Assembly: GCF_012641275.1 (NCBI RefSeq)
Contig: NZ_JABAIA010000001.1
Location: 2,108,001-2,172,000 of the forward strand
Reading direction: 5' to 3'
Source: Chitinophaga varians
Lineage (GTDB): Bacteria; Bacteroidota; Bacteroidia; Chitinophagales; Chitinophagaceae
DNA: 64,000 nucleotides
Shown one piece after another: positions 8,290-19,200 of this stretch (positions are counted from its first letter, which is position 1; every line of letters starts with the position of its first letter). Below the pieces are notes generated by a model. That model was not told where the DNA came from. It made no database searches and was given only the letters and a program-made list of their open reading frames with translations. Both the position numbers and the translations under genes were made by a program.

Positions 8290-8327
8290 AATTACGAATT
8301 ACGAATTACGAATTACGAATTTGGGGT
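8290..8327 (+). repeat. Left terminal inverted repeat of the four-helix-bundle element
   Basis: AA followed by four exact TTACGAA heptamers (8292-8319) and TTTGGGGT. It is the reverse complement, 36 of 38 positions, of 8797-8834. It contributes the last codons and stop of the read-through frame of the enclosed gene. Confidence 0.85.
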
Positions 8328-8687
8328 GCTTTTATTGTGAGGGTTTTTAGCTGATTTTTGAATTGAGCCAATAATGCGGGCTAATTCCTCACTATCTTTG
8401 AGCATTGAATCTGCCATTTTTTATTCCAGGATTTGGGCGTCTTTAAGAAGTTTTATCCAATAAATCGTTTCTCTGGCTTCTCTGTATGATATACTCAATT
8501 TATGAATAAAATCCCTCCTGGACGATGCTCCCACAGCTTCTTCTACATTCGCTCCTACAGAAGTCCCACTTTTTAAGAGTTGTTTTATTAAAACCTCATC
8601 AACACCACACTTTTTCAAATATAAAAACAACTTAACAGTTCTAATTCCGAATAAATAACTCTTTTCAAGAATAACATTTCTTTTCAT
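8313..8687 (-). pseudogene. Four-helix-bundle protein (S23/IVP family) with in-frame stop
   Basis: The minus strand from ATG 8687 reads MKRNVILEKSYLFGIRTVKL, then SGTSVGANVEEAVGASS and SYREARETIYWIKLLKDAQILE, the hallmark order of the four-helix-bundle family related to proteins encoded in 23S rRNA intervening sequences. After 88 residues there is TAA (8421-8423), but the same frame continues for 35 codons (KMADSMLKDSEELARIIGSIQ...) exactly as the missing fourth helix should, ending at TAA 8313-8315 inside the heptamer array. Full length would be about 124 codons, the family norm. So this is a recently inactivated gene, a truncated protein, or a read-through product. The frame is also open 29 codons upstream of 8687, but that part does not resemble the family. 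Function of the family is not established. Confidence 0.8.
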
Positions 8688-8796
8688 CAAACAATGGTTT
8701 AGTGTTAACAAACAAAAAGGCAAAAAAAGAAAAAGCGGACTATGGAATTCAACATTAAAAATGTCCAAATCCATAATCCGCCATTATTTCAAACGA

Positions 8797-8834
8797 ACCC
8801 CGAATTCGTAATTCGTAATTCGTAATTTGTAATT
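8797..8834 (-). repeat. Right terminal inverted repeat of the four-helix-bundle element
   Basis: Read on the minus strand: AA, TTACAAA, three TTACGAA heptamers, then TTCGGGGT. It mirrors 8290-8327 with two mismatches. The outer end stops 2 bp short of the secA stop codon (8837-8839). No clear target-site duplication is visible outside the two ends. Confidence 0.85.
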
Positions 8835-8836
8835 AA

Positions 8837-11800
8837 CTACAGGTCTTTACCGTGGCAGTTTTTAAATTTCTTGCCACTACCGCAGGGACAGAGGTCATTG
8901 CGTCCTACTTTGGGGCCTACTCTCACCGGCTCCTGCTTTTCTTCAGGCATATCGTATTCCGGAGCTGCCTGATGGCCGTTATGCTGTTGTTCAACGATAT
9001 CTTCATGGGAAGCGCGCATCCGGCTCATGTCTGTTTTTTCTTCATGGCCTTCGCGGATCTGTTCTTCCTGCGGGCCCTGGTCCTGACTTACGGGGATACC
9101 GCATTTGCAGAGGAAGGAAACGATGTCGCGGCTGGTTTCACCATCCATCTGTTTGAACAGTTTGAAGGCTTCCAGTTTATAGATCAGCAACGGATCTTTC
9201 TGTTCGTACACGGCGCCCTGAACGGATTGTTTCAGTTCATCCATGGCGCGCAGGTGCTCTTTCCAGGCTTCATCGATGAGGGCCAGGGTGATGCTGCGTT
9301 CCAGCGCGTTCATGGTTTCGTGTCCTTTGGTATCGACTACCTTTTTCAGGTTGGCCAGCACGTTAACACCTTTTTTACCGTCGGTAAACGGAATAGAGAT
9401 GTTCTCGATGTGGTGTCCCTGTTCCTGGTAGATGCGCTCGATCACCGGCAGGGTGTTGCTGGTGATGTCCTGTACTTTGCGGTGGTAGTTGTCCATCGCC
9501 TGGTGGTACAGTTTGGAGGACAGTGTGGACACGTCAGTACGGAGCAGTTCTTCCTGGGTGATATTGGTATCGATGCCGAAGTTAATGATGGCGTCCATTT
9601 TGAACGATTCGTAGTCGCCCGTTTCTTTACCGGAGGTCACCATATTTTCTGCTACGTCGAAGAAAGCGTTGTCGATATCGATGGCCAGGCGTTCGCCGAA
9701 CAGGGCGTGGTTACGTTTGGCATAGATAACGGTACGCTGTTTATTCATCACGTCATCGTATTCGAGCAGGCGCTTACGGATGCCGAAGTTGTTCTCTTCT
9801 ACTTTCTTCTGTGCCCTTTCGATGGAGCGGGTGATCATGCTGTGCTGGATCACTTCTCCTTCTTTGTAGCCCATGCGGTCCATCAGGCCGGCGATACGGT
9901 CGGAGCCGAACATACGCATCAGGTCATCTTCCAGGGATACGAAGAACTGGGAAGATCCGGGATCACCCTGACGACCGGCACGACCACGCAGCTGTCTGTC
10001 TACGCGGCGGCTTTCGTGTCTTTCTGTACCGATGATGGCCAGACCACCTGCTTCTTTTACGCCGGGGCCCAGTTTGATGTCCGTACCACGACCGGCCATG
10101 TTGGTGGCGATGGTCACAGCGCCGGTCAGACCGGCTTCAGCCACGATCTGGGCTTCACGGGCGTGCTGTTTGGCGTTCAGTACGTTATGAGGCACTTTCT
10201 CGAAGGTCAGCATTTTGCTCAGCAGCTCAGACACTTCCACGGAGGTGGTACCTACCAGCACCGGGCGGCCTTTGGACTGCATCTGCTTGATTTCTTCGAT
10301 AACAGCTTTATACTTGTCTCTTTTGGTTTTGTATACCAGGTCTTCCGCGTCGCCACGGGAAATAGGCAGGTTGGTGGGGATGGTCACCACGTCCAGCTTG
10401 TAGATTTCCCAGAACTCGCCCGCTTCAGTGGAAGCCGTACCGGTCATACCGGCCAGCTTGTGATACATACGGAAATAGTTCTGCAGGGTGATAGTGGCGA
10501 ATGTCTGGGTGGCAGCTTCCACTTTCACGTTTTCTTTCGCTTCGATCGCCTGGTGCAGACCGTCGGAGTAGCGGCGGCCATCGAGAATACGACCGGTTTG
10601 TTCGTCCACGATCTTCACTTTACCGTCCATTACCACATATTCCACGTCTTTGTCAAACAGGGTATATGCTTTCAGCAGCTGCTGTACGGAGTGGATACGG
10701 TCTGACTTCTGGGCGTAGTCCTGCAGCATCATTTCTTTGCGCTGCAGTTTTTCTTCCGGAGAGACTGCCATTTTTTCAATCTCAGCCAGTTCGGAACCTA
10801 CGTCCGGCATCACGAAGAAGTTAGGGTCTTCACCGCCCTGTGTGATGAGTGCGATACCTTTTTCAGTCAGGTCTACGCTGTTTTGTTTTTCTTCTATCGC
10901 GAAGTACAGGCCTTCATCTACTTTCGGCATTTCGCGTTGCTGGTCAGCCAGATAGTAGTTTTCAGCTTTCTGTAATAATACTTTGATACCGGGCTCGCTG
11001 AGGTATTTGATCAGCGCGCTGTTTTTCGGCAAACCTCTCCAGGCGCGCATCAGGGCCAGACCACCGGTTTTAGGGTCGTCTTTACCTTCAGCGATCAGCT
11101 TTTTAGCTTCGAGCAGGTACTGGTTGGCCGCTTTTTTCTGCATGTCTACCAGGTACTGGATACGTGGTTTCAGCGCATGGAACTCCTGTTCTTCACCGCG
11201 GGGGATAGGACCAGAGATGATGAGCGGCGTACGCGCATCGTCAATCAACACGCTGTCCACCTCATCCACCATGGCGAAGTGGTGTTTGCGTTGCACCATT
11301 TCGTCCGGGCTGTGCACCATGTTATCACGGAGGTAGTCGAAGCCGAATTCGTTGTTGGTACCGTAGGTGATGTCCGCCAGGTAAGCATTACGGCGTTCCG
11401 GTGTATTGGGTTGGTGTTTATCGATACAGTCTACAGTAATACCGAGGAATTCAAACAGGGGGCCGTTCCATTCGGAGTCACGGCGTGCCAGGTAATCGTT
11501 CACGGTTACAATGTGCACCCCTTCGCCGGCGAGGGCGTTAAGGTATGCGGGAAGGGTAGATACCAGTGTTTTACCTTCACCGGTCGCCATTTCGGCAATT
11601 TTACCCTGGTGCAGCACGGTACCACCGATCAGCTGTACATCGTAGTGTACCATGTTCCAGGTCACTTCGTTACCGGCGGCTTTCCAGCTGTTTTTCCAGG
11701 AAGCCTTGTCACCGTCAATGGTCACATAGTCTTTCAGCACGGCCAGTTGACGGTCCATGTCTGTAGCAGTAACGGTGAGGGTAGGATTGGTGGAAAGACG

Positions 11801-12157
11801 GCGGGCAGTTTCTTTTACAACAGCAAATGCTTCCGGCAGAATAGCCTTGAGCACCACTTCCAGTTGTTTGTCGCGGTCTTTTTTCAGGGTATCGATTTCC
11901 TGATAGATAGCGTCTTTTTCGGTTATATCTTCTACGGCTTCAGCCGCTTCTTTTTTCTCAGCAATTTCTTTATCGATGGCAGCCAGGTGGGTAGCGATAC
12001 GTTCGCGGAATTCCCGGGTTTTATGACGCAGGTCGTCGATAGGCAGGGATTGCAGCTTTCCGTACTCATCGTTGATCTGCTGCACTATTGGAGTGACAGA
12101 TTTAATGTCTCTGTCTGATTTATTCCCTCCAAAAAGTTTTGTTAAAAAACCTAACAT
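8837..12157 (-). CDS. secA: Protein translocase ATPase SecA
   Basis: A 1106-aa motor of the Sec translocon, which pushes unfolded preproteins through SecYEG. Visible are the Walker A block MATGEGKT (190-197), [33 protein letters not shown], the [15 protein letters not shown] motif ([14 protein letters not shown]), [15 protein letters not shown], and a C-terminal zinc site ([14 protein letters not shown]). It is longer than E. coli SecA (901 aa), as is usual for Bacteroidota, with extra residues at about 65-105 (coiled, Glu/Lys rich) and around 345-470. The nearby upstream region carries a degenerate pair of TTACGAA heptamers 14 bp before the ATG. Confidence 0.98.
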   Translation of the reverse strand: MLGFLTKLFGGNKSDRDIKSVTPIVQQINDEYGKLQSLPIDDLRHKTREFRERIATHLAAIDKEIAEKKEAAEAVEDITEKDAIYQEIDTLKKDRDKQLEVVLKAILPEAFAVVKETARRLSTNPTLTVTATDMDRQLAVLKDYVTIDGDKASWKNSWKAAGNEVTWNMVHYDVQLIGGTVLHQGKIAEMATGEGKTLVSTLPAYLNALAGEGVHIVTVNDYLARRDSEWNGPLFEFLGITVDCIDKHQPNTPERRNAYLADITYGTNNEFGFDYLRDNMVHSPDEMVQRKHHFAMVDEVDSVLIDDARTPLIISGPIPRGEEQEFHALKPRIQYLVDMQKKAANQYLLEAKKLIAEGKDDPKTGGLALMRAWRGLPKNSALIKYLSEPGIKVLLQKAENYYLADQQREMPKVDEGLYFAIEEKQNSVDLTEKGIALITQGGEDPNFFVMPDVGSELAEIEKMAVSPEEKLQRKEMMLQDYAQKSDRIHSVQQLLKAYTLFDKDVEYVVMDGKVKIVDEQTGRILDGRRYSDGLHQAIEAKENVKVEAATQTFATITLQNYFRMYHKLAGMTGTASTEAGEFWEIYKLDVVTIPTNLPISRGDAEDLVYKTKRDKYKAVIEEIKQMQSKGRPVLVGTTSVEVSELLSKMLTFEKVPHNVLNAKQHAREAQIVAEAGLTGAVTIATNMAGRGTDIKLGPGVKEAGGLAIIGTERHESRRVDRQLRGRAGRQGDPGSSQFFVSLEDDLMRMFGSDRIAGLMDRMGYKEGEVIQHSMITRSIERAQKKVEENNFGIRKRLLEYDDVMNKQRTVIYAKRNHALFGERLAIDIDNAFFDVAENMVTSGKETGDYESFKMDAIINFGIDTNITQEELLRTDVSTLSSKLYHQAMDNYHRKVQDITSNTLPVIERIYQEQGHHIENISIPFTDGKKGVNVLANLKKVVDTKGHETMNALERSITLALIDEAWKEHLRAMDELKQSVQGAVYEQKDPLLIYKLEAFKLFKQMDGETSRDIVSFLCKCGIPVSQDQGPQEEQIREGHEEKTDMSRMRASHEDIVEQQHNGHQAAPEYDMPEEKQEPVRVGPKVGRNDLCPCGSGKKFKNCHGKDL

Positions 12158-12499
12158 GTTGAATGTTTAATTACGAATTACAATTTTAGTTTCTGTAACA
12201 TCTCCCCGTCCCCTGAAGCTATGTCAGTTGGTTTTTCCTTTCTACCAGGCCTGTGGCACGGAAGCTGCGGGCGAAGTGTTGGATAGACGGAGATTACCAG
12301 TTACTCAAATATTATGCTTGGAAAGCAGAACTGTCAAGCTGTCAGTTTTGTTGTAGCCGCTTTATCAAGGAGGGTAAAATTAGGAATAAATTTGGGGAAA
12401 TGAAGGGAATTAAGCGGGAATTCCATCGATAATTGAGAATAACGGACTTACAGGAAGTATATAACAAAACTCCCTGCAAATCCGTCACATATAGTGTTT
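12158..12499. other. Gene-free stretch upstream of secA
   Basis: This 342-bp gap between secA (start) and the PKD-like gene (stop) must hold the secA promoter on the minus strand, but no clean match to the Bacteroidota consensus was found. It contains two heptamer units (TTACGAA TTACAAT, 12171-12184), a remnant of the repeat family. No coding signal or convincing terminator for the secA-facing side was seen. Confidence 0.6.
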
Positions 12500-14020
12500 T
12501 TATCTTTCTCTGTAGGCGAGGTCCACAATTTTACCAAGGCCGCCATAACTCCAGGTGAGCTGCAAGGGCTCATTTCTGGCAGGGATGCTGTAAACACGGA
12601 TGGAGCCGTTTCCGGCGTCCGGACGGGCAGGGTCGTAACTGCCCACCACCAGGGAATTAGTCAGGTTGGTATAAAAGTCCTTTCCATAAGAGCTGAACAA
12701 CGGACATTTCAGCACACTCACCCGTTCTCCACCCAAATCGGCCATCAGTACCGCCTTATTGGTAAATACATCGTACTCGTACACACGGCCGCCGGCGGCA
12801 TAAAACACGTACCCCAGCTGATTGCTGACGGCAAAAGCAGTCGCCTTGTCCAGTTCCGGCGCATTGATCATCTCTGTATAGTAGCTTTGTTTAACACCGG
12901 AATAGCTGACATTGATGCAATAGGTATAGTATTTTCCGGCCTTGTCTTTCAAAATAGCATACACATCACCCCGGTTATAGTTGGTATACGCCATGTACAC
13001 CATGTCCCTTCCCGTATTGTAAGAGAACAACGTACCGTCTCTCAGGCTGTTGCATTTGGTGCCAAACATCGGATCATGGAACACAAACCGCTGCCGGTCC
13101 TGGTCATACAACAATGCGCCACCATAACCACTGGCCACAAAGGGAGCAGGCCTGAACGCCGCCTTTTCTTCATCTACATAATTGACAGGTGAACCAAAAG
13201 CAGAAGCCCCCATCATCGCATTCCGGTGAAAAACCCGGTTGCCCGCCAACACATAATCAACACCGGCCAAAGCCGGTGAATTGAAAAAATAGTCGGGCGC
13301 AAAATCTGTTCCTACCGGCACCAGCATTTCATACCGGATGCCATAGGTGCTCTTCCAGGTAAAATTATCCCCGTCAATCCGCTCCAAACCATCGCCAGTC
13401 CGCAGATAGAACGGGTTGATATTGGTGGACCGGTAAGCAAACACCAACTGCTTCGGCTGATGGCGCACCGGCAAACCGCCGTTCACAAAGGACATCAGAT
13501 CAGTGATAAGCCGGTCTTCTTCTCCCAGCCGTGCCACCATGTCCAGGCGGGCAAAGCCATTCACGTCGCAAAGCGCCACCCAGCCCTGATATACAGCCGA
13601 CTGCACGGTCAACTTAAAACGTTTAAACCATTCCACGCCGGTCTGTTTGTCTTTTATACGGAAAAAACAGTCGTAGCTGGAAGGCCTTAATTTGATAGCA
13701 ATAGCCAGGTCCCTGCTACTGCTAATCAATACGTTCGGGGATTCTCCCGGCATCCGGGAAAGGCCGTCTATCAATGCCTCCCAGCGATAAGTATAACGGG
13801 CGGTGTCACCGCTCTCCTGCGTAGCCAATACCGTCGGCGTAATGCGTATACTATCGCCATACAGAACAGTATAGTTTTTAACTATACCACCAATACTGTC
13901 CACCTGGTTGATGTCATGGTAATCGTAATTGCCCCGGTCCTTATAACAGGCCGTAAAAGCCATACTGATAAGGCATCCGCTCAGCAATAACCAAATATAT
14001 TTTGTTTTCATACGTTTCAT
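12500..14020 (-). CDS. PKD-like family lipoprotein of a Sus locus
   Basis: A 506-aa lipoprotein with lipobox FTAC (Cys25) and mature start CYKDRGNYDYHDINQVDSI. That start is typical of the PKD-like (PKD_2) proteins encoded at the end of SusC/SusD operons: residues about 35-145 form an Ig-like PKD-type domain (YTYRWEALIDG), and the remainder has repeated beta-blade-like segments. It probably sits on the outer membrane as an accessory ligand-binding protein. It is the last gene of the sigma-FecR-SusC-SusD-DUF4843 set, with only 2 bp between it and DUF4843. Confidence 0.8.
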   Translation of the reverse strand: MKRMKTKYIWLLLSGCLISMAFTACYKDRGNYDYHDINQVDSIGGIVKNYTVLYGDSIRITPTVLATQESGDTARYTYRWEALIDGLSRMPGESPNVLISSSRDLAIAIKLRPSSYDCFFRIKDKQTGVEWFKRFKLTVQSAVYQGWVALCDVNGFARLDMVARLGEEDRLITDLMSFVNGGLPVRHQPKQLVFAYRSTNINPFYLRTGDGLERIDGDNFTWKSTYGIRYEMLVPVGTDFAPDYFFNSPALAGVDYVLAGNRVFHRNAMMGASAFGSPVNYVDEEKAAFRPAPFVASGYGGALLYDQDRQRFVFHDPMFGTKCNSLRDGTLFSYNTGRDMVYMAYTNYNRGDVYAILKDKAGKYYTYCINVSYSGVKQSYYTEMINAPELDKATAFAVSNQLGYVFYAAGGRVYEYDVFTNKAVLMADLGGERVSVLKCPLFSSYGKDFYTNLTNSLVVGSYDPARPDAGNGSIRVYSIPARNEPLQLTWSYGGLGKIVDLAYRER

Positions 14021-14022
14021 TT

Positions 14023-14787
14023 TTATTGCATGTATTTACCGAGTTTCATGGGTGTGCCATCGTCTTCCAATACAGGAGTGCCGGCATCTTCCATCTCCTT
14101 GAGATAGGTCTTCAGGTAATTGGCGTAAAAACTGGTGGTGCCGGGGTCCGCATTGGTAATCTTCGTATACAGTTCCTGTATCGGTATTTCCAGCAATTTG
14201 CTCATCAGCGTTAGTTTTTTACCGCTAAAGGGGCCATAAAAATCGTCATACCACCGGTCAGGCTTATTCAGCCTGTTATCTACCAGGATGACATGCCGTA
14301 CCAGGGAGGTAAAGCGATTGTTATTCTTGTCCTTCACCAGCACCTGTAACCGGGTCTGGAAATCATTATTAGGCTCCAGCTGCAGGGTAATGGAAAAAGT
14401 ACGTGTAGTCATGTCCGGTGTTTTATGCATCACCACCGGGATATAGGTATTCACACTGTCGGCCGGTATGGCAATACTGGCAGGCAGCTCAAACTGGGTG
14501 CGGGCCCTGGCGGCATTGGCTGCGGTATCAATCACCCGGTAGCTCACGCTGCGCTCACGTCCTGCCGGCACGCCCAGAGCGCTTATCCGCAACTTCACCA
14601 CGGTATCTGTGGTAGCAGGCGTATAGGCAAACGTAACGACCGTTGTATCGTAGGTGACGTAATCTCTTACAACGGAAAAATAGATATCGTTTCCTGTGGC
14701 ATAGGACGGTATTTCCGCCTTCCGGCAGGCAGACATGGACAGTAATAGTCCCGCTGCCATGGTTATATATCGAAGATGATTGTTCAT
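14023..14787 (-). CDS. DUF4843 lipoprotein
   Basis: A 254-aa lipoprotein (lipobox SMSAC, Cys21) whose mature part begins with NDIYFSVVRDY and continues with Calx-beta/PKD-like strands (VTFAYTPATTDTVVKLRISALG), the hallmark of DUF4843. This family is found next to PKD-like lipoproteins and SusCD pairs in Bacteroidota and is thought to be a surface accessory binding protein. It lies 14 bp after susD. Ligand unknown. Confidence 0.8.
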   Translation of the reverse strand: MNNHLRYITMAAGLLLSMSACRKAEIPSYATGNDIYFSVVRDYVTYDTTVVTFAYTPATTDTVVKLRISALGVPAGRERSVSYRVIDTAANAARARTQFELPASIAIPADSVNTYIPVVMHKTPDMTTRTFSITLQLEPNNDFQTRLQVLVKDKNNNRFTSLVRHVILVDNRLNKPDRWYDDFYGPFSGKKLTLMSKLLEIPIQELYTKITNADPGTTSFYANYLKTYLKEMEDAGTPVLEDDGTPMKLGKYMQ

Positions 14788-14801
14788 AACAAATACGATA
14801 A

Positions 14802-16235
14802 TTAGTTTCTGAATTGGGATTCGTCCAGAGGAACAGGCAGCACATATTTTTCTTTCGTCATGGCCACCGTGCCGCTACCGGTACCACCGGGCACGCTGGC
14901 AGTAGCAGTACGTTTGTAGTAAAAGAACATTTGTCCTTCTCCATAGAACTCACGTTTATACTCTTTCAGTAATTCAGTGATGAGATTGGCATTGCCGCCC
15001 AAATCAACAATACCGCGGTTGCGGCGTACGGTGTTCAGATATCCGATACCTGCCGCCGGCGCCGGCGCGCACTCTGCTGCGATAAAATACATTTCGGAAA
15101 GCCGAATTACCGGTATCAGGTTACGGAAACGGAGGCCGCTGTTTTCCACATCAGCATATTTAAAGAAACAGCGGTAACTTTTCTGGTTGGAACCAGGCAC
15201 CAGCCAGGTATTACCATAGCGGATATCATTGGTATTGCTTTCGAACTCCGTAGTCAGGCGGCCCTGGACCGCCGTGAGGATGGCTTTATCGTCCAGTGAG
15301 GGATCAAAGTAACGCCTGTACCTGTCAGTACGACGGCTGTCCTGTATACTGAACAGCAACTCACTGGCGAAGACACGGTCAGGATTACGGGGATCACCGA
15401 TAGCATCGTTGAGCCTTACAAACGGAAATATGGCCCCGCCACCATTGATTACGTCCGTGGCGTATTTCAGCGCACTGATTTTATCATTCCGGTATAGGCT
15501 TACCCGTGCTTTTAATCCTTTTACAGCGTAGTAGTTCATGCGTATATTACGGAAGCTCCAGGCTGTGCCCTCGGGATTCTCATCCTTTAGCACCGTATAG
15601 CCCTGCGATACAGGATCGTCAGCAAGCAATGATTCTGCTGCGTCCAGATCGGCCAGTACTTTTCCAATGAACGCATTGCCTTTGGCATAAGGTTCATAGC
15701 TGGTGGTAAAAGCAGTGTAGTAGGGCAAGCTGAGGGCCATAGAATCCTGCAGGTATACCGGACCGTACAGGCGAAACAGGTCGAAATGGACCAGTGCCCG
15801 CAGCGCCAGTGCTTCTCCTTTTATCCATGCATAATGTTTGCCGTTGAACACCTCTTTTTTCTGGTCGATGACCGACAGGATTTTATTGATGTTTGCCACT
15901 ACCTTGTACATAGACGACCAGTTAGTGCTAAACAGGGATTGTATCTGAGGATCTGTATATTGATAGGTGGCCAGCTTATAGAGGTTATGTCCACCGGCGA
16001 TGTTATATCGTTGCCCGAGCACCTCCGTCATCTGCATGGTCATCTGACCGCCATAAGTCTCATCAGACGACAGTTCCAGGTATATGCCATTGAGCGCCGT
16101 CAGGAAACCAGGTTCGCTTTCGAGCAATACGTTTTCAATAACTTTGTCCCGGGGTTTCACATCCAGCCATTTTTTGCAGGAAGTCCCGGTAATGATGACG
16201 AGTATGATAACGCTGAGGAATACACGCTTTTTCAT
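14802..16235 (-). CDS. RagB/SusD-family outer-membrane lipoprotein
   Basis: A 477-aa SusD-type lid protein: lipobox TGTSC (Cys20), mature start KKWLDVKPRDKVIE, TPR-like helices (EALALRALVHFDLFRLYGPV) and C-terminal IRLSEMYFIAAE...YLNTVRRNRG...EYKREFYGEGQMFFYYKR. It caps the SusC barrel and captures the ligand. It is 19 bp after susC. No enzyme in the operon reveals the substrate; the partner PKD-like and DUF4843 lipoproteins suggest a peptide, glycopeptide or other non-starch ligand, but that is a guess. Confidence 0.95.
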   Translation of the reverse strand: MKKRVFLSVIILVIITGTSCKKWLDVKPRDKVIENVLLESEPGFLTALNGIYLELSSDETYGGQMTMQMTEVLGQRYNIAGGHNLYKLATYQYTDPQIQSLFSTNWSSMYKVVANINKILSVIDQKKEVFNGKHYAWIKGEALALRALVHFDLFRLYGPVYLQDSMALSLPYYTAFTTSYEPYAKGNAFIGKVLADLDAAESLLADDPVSQGYTVLKDENPEGTAWSFRNIRMNYYAVKGLKARVSLYRNDKISALKYATDVINGGGAIFPFVRLNDAIGDPRNPDRVFASELLFSIQDSRRTDRYRRYFDPSLDDKAILTAVQGRLTTEFESNTNDIRYGNTWLVPGSNQKSYRCFFKYADVENSGLRFRNLIPVIRLSEMYFIAAECAPAPAAGIGYLNTVRRNRGIVDLGGNANLITELLKEYKREFYGEGQMFFYYKRTATASVPGGTGSGTVAMTKEKYVLPVPLDESQFRN

Positions 16236-16254
16236 TTTTCTTTCGTTTTAATGA

Positions 16255-19200
16255 TTAAAATCCGGCACTTACCGAGAAAGAAACCGTATTGGCAAATGGA
16301 TAATCTATACCGCGTTCCCTTTTGATGGTAGATAAGCGGAAGATATCGTTCATATAGGCATTTAGCCGCAGGTAGGACATCCGCCAGTTTCTCACCACCT
16401 GGTTGGGCAATTCATATCCCAAATTGATAGACTCTCCCGCCAGTGTGTTTTCCCGTTGTACAAAGCGGGAAGTCATCGGCGGAATGTTGGCTGCGATGGC
16501 ATCATTGTTCTGTGTCAGCGAAATACTTCTGAATTTGGCAATGTCGCCCGGCTGTCTCCAGCGGTCGTACAAAGCGCGGCGGTCCTGGTTCAGCAAAATA
16601 TCCCTGGAGTTGATATTTTCCACTTTGTTGTACAACGCCTCGTTGAATACATCGGCCCCCGTGCGGTAACGCAGGTAAACACCTACTGTAAACCCTTTGT
16701 ATGCGAGGTTGGTACCGATAATTCCTTCCAGTCCGGGACGGGCATCGCCTACCACCACTTCATCTGCTGCGTCATAATTGAAAGTCAGTGAACCATCTTT
16801 TTTGATCAGCACTTCTCTTCCGGTGCCAGGATCGATACCGGCAGAACGTACGGCCCATATCGCAGTGGGACTGCCACCGTCATAGTAGCGCTCCAGGTTT
16901 TTAGTGCGGTTCTCCTTATTAAGCACGTCCAGCCGGTTGGCCATGTTATCATAACGGGCATTTTCATGTTTGGCGGAGAAGTTGATGCTCCAGTTAATGC
17001 GCTCCTGCGGCTTGTACCAGGGCGATACGCTGAGCATGAAGTTATAACCGTTACCTACCTGCTTACCCAGATTGGTCAGGTAAGTTTTAGTACCTACAGA
17101 CGTGGGCAGGCTGATTTGCGCTACCAGCGGGTCGGTAATACGGTTATACACATCAGCGTTGAACCGCAGGCGGTTGTTAAAAAGGATAACGTCGGCGCCT
17201 ATATTTTTGTCCATGGTTTTCTGCCACAACAGGTCCGGATTGCCAAATGCGTCGATCACGGCGCCTACACCGAAATCATTCACGGTATAGGTGTTGTATC
17301 TGTAAGTGGTAAATGACTGGTAGGTGGAAAAGTTCTGATTGCCCGGCGTACCAACGGAGCCACGTAACTTCAGGAAGGTGATCCAGCTGATTTCCCGCAG
17401 CGCGGCTTCCTTGTGCAGGTTCCAGGAAAGGCCGACCGACCAGGAAGTGGTAAAGAAGTTGTTGGAACCGAATACGGAAGAGCCGTCGAGGCGGTAATTC
17501 ACGTCCACCATGTATTTCCCGTCCAGCATATAGCCGGCGTTGAGATAAGCGCTGGTGCTGCGGGTAGTGGATTCTGAAGAAGAAGATTTACCGTTGGGCG
17601 GATAACCGGCCGCGAAAGCAGGTGAAGAAACGCCTGGCGGCAGGCCAATCACCGTATAGCCTTCACCGGTATTACGGAACTGCTGGAATTTCCAGCCGCC
17701 CACGGCATTGATCTGATGGCGGTTATTGATCAGTTTACCGTAGATAGCGGTCAGTTCACCATCGTAATTGAAGACAGCTGTCTGGTTGCCGGTATAGCTG
17801 CCTCTTTCGGTAGGCACCTTTTTAGCAAAGGTGGTATGACGGGCATCGGTAAATATTTCCTGTTTACCATCCTCCCTGGTGATCCCCAGGCGGCCTCTCA
17901 CCCTGAGGTCCTGGTCCATTTCCCATTCCGCCATAAAATTGTTCACCACACTGAAATTGCGTGTTACGTCAAAATTGCCCAGGGAAGCGTTCCACAGCGG
18001 ATTGGTGGTTGTGTCCACACCACCGGCGGCTTTGGTCCTTCTCTCCAGGTAAGGTTGCAGGGTACCGTCCTGATCACGTTTGCGATAGTACGGACTGGCC
18101 TGTGCAAAGGCCTGGAAAGATCCATAAGGCGATTCTTTCGCGGTGAAAAAGTTAATGCTGAGATTATTGTTAAAGCTGAATTTATGCTTGCGGTATACCA
18201 GCTTCACATTAGCGCCCCCGATATCGCGGCCGGAGCCTTTCATGGCACCGGCGATTTTTTTGTAGTTGGCGCCGGCGCTGTACCTCATCTGATTGTCGCC
18301 ACCTTCCACGTACAGGGAATGCCCGGTAGTAAAGCCGGTGCGCAGCGGTTCACTGAGCCAGTAGGTGTTCACACCACGCTGAATTTCTGCCAGCCGGTCG
18401 CTGTAGGCCTGTTCCAGCTCTTTCTGCAATATTTGGTCATTTTCCCAGCCCTGCAGCACTTTAAACCTCCCTGACACCCGTTCAAATTCGAGCTTTTCAG
18501 CAGCGTTCATCAGGTTATAATCATGCAGGTCGGGAATGGTGACGCTGTTGTCAGTGGTATAGTATACCCGCAGCTCACCAGGTTTTGGTTTTTTGGTTTC
18601 GATAACGATGACGCCGTTGGCCGCTTTGGACCCGTATATAGCGGTAGAAGCCGCATCTTTCAGGATGGTCACGCTTTCCACGCGGTTGATGTCCAGGTCT
18701 ACAATGGTACGCAGACTCGTCTCGAAGCCATCGAGGATAAACAGTGGTTGGTTAGGATCGGTACCAAACTGCTCTTTTAGTCCGAGTACGCTGGTTTTGC
18801 CGCGTATTTCCAGGTTGGGCATCACGTTGGGGTTAGAGCCCATCAGGTTATTTTCGAATACGGTAAAAGAAGGATCGAGGGAACGGAGGCTCTGCACGAT
18901 GTTCTGGTTACCGATTTGTTTCAGTTCTTTGGCCGTATAGGTGGACGCAGAACCGGTGAAACTTTCTTTTGTTCGTTCATAGATGCCCGTTACCACGACC
19001 TCTTTGATCTTTGACGCATCTTCATCAAGAATGATATTGGAAGCGCCGTTCACCGGCATCTCCACGGTTTTGTAACCTACGAAGCTGACTACCAGTATGT
19101 CTCTGGGACTGACAGTGATGTCAAATTTCCCGGCTGCATCGGTGTGCGTACCGTGTGCTTTGCCTTTCACCCGGATGGTGACGCCGGGTATCTGTTGCAG

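Noticed and set aside
8688..8774. N-terminal extension of the four-helix-bundle gene (29 hydrophobic codons)
   Set aside because: The family pattern begins at MKRNVILEKS; the extension reads like T-rich leader DNA translated by chance.
8290..8834. Heptamer arrays considered as a CRISPR array or origin iterons
   Set aside because: Units are contiguous without spacers, so not CRISPR; no dnaA or replication gene is nearby and the arrays are inverted pairs, not a cluster of iterons.
8852..10705. 617-codon frame antisense to secA
   Set aside because: A shadow of secA codon bias; its translation is rich in Phe/His/Val without domains, while secA is complete on the other strand.
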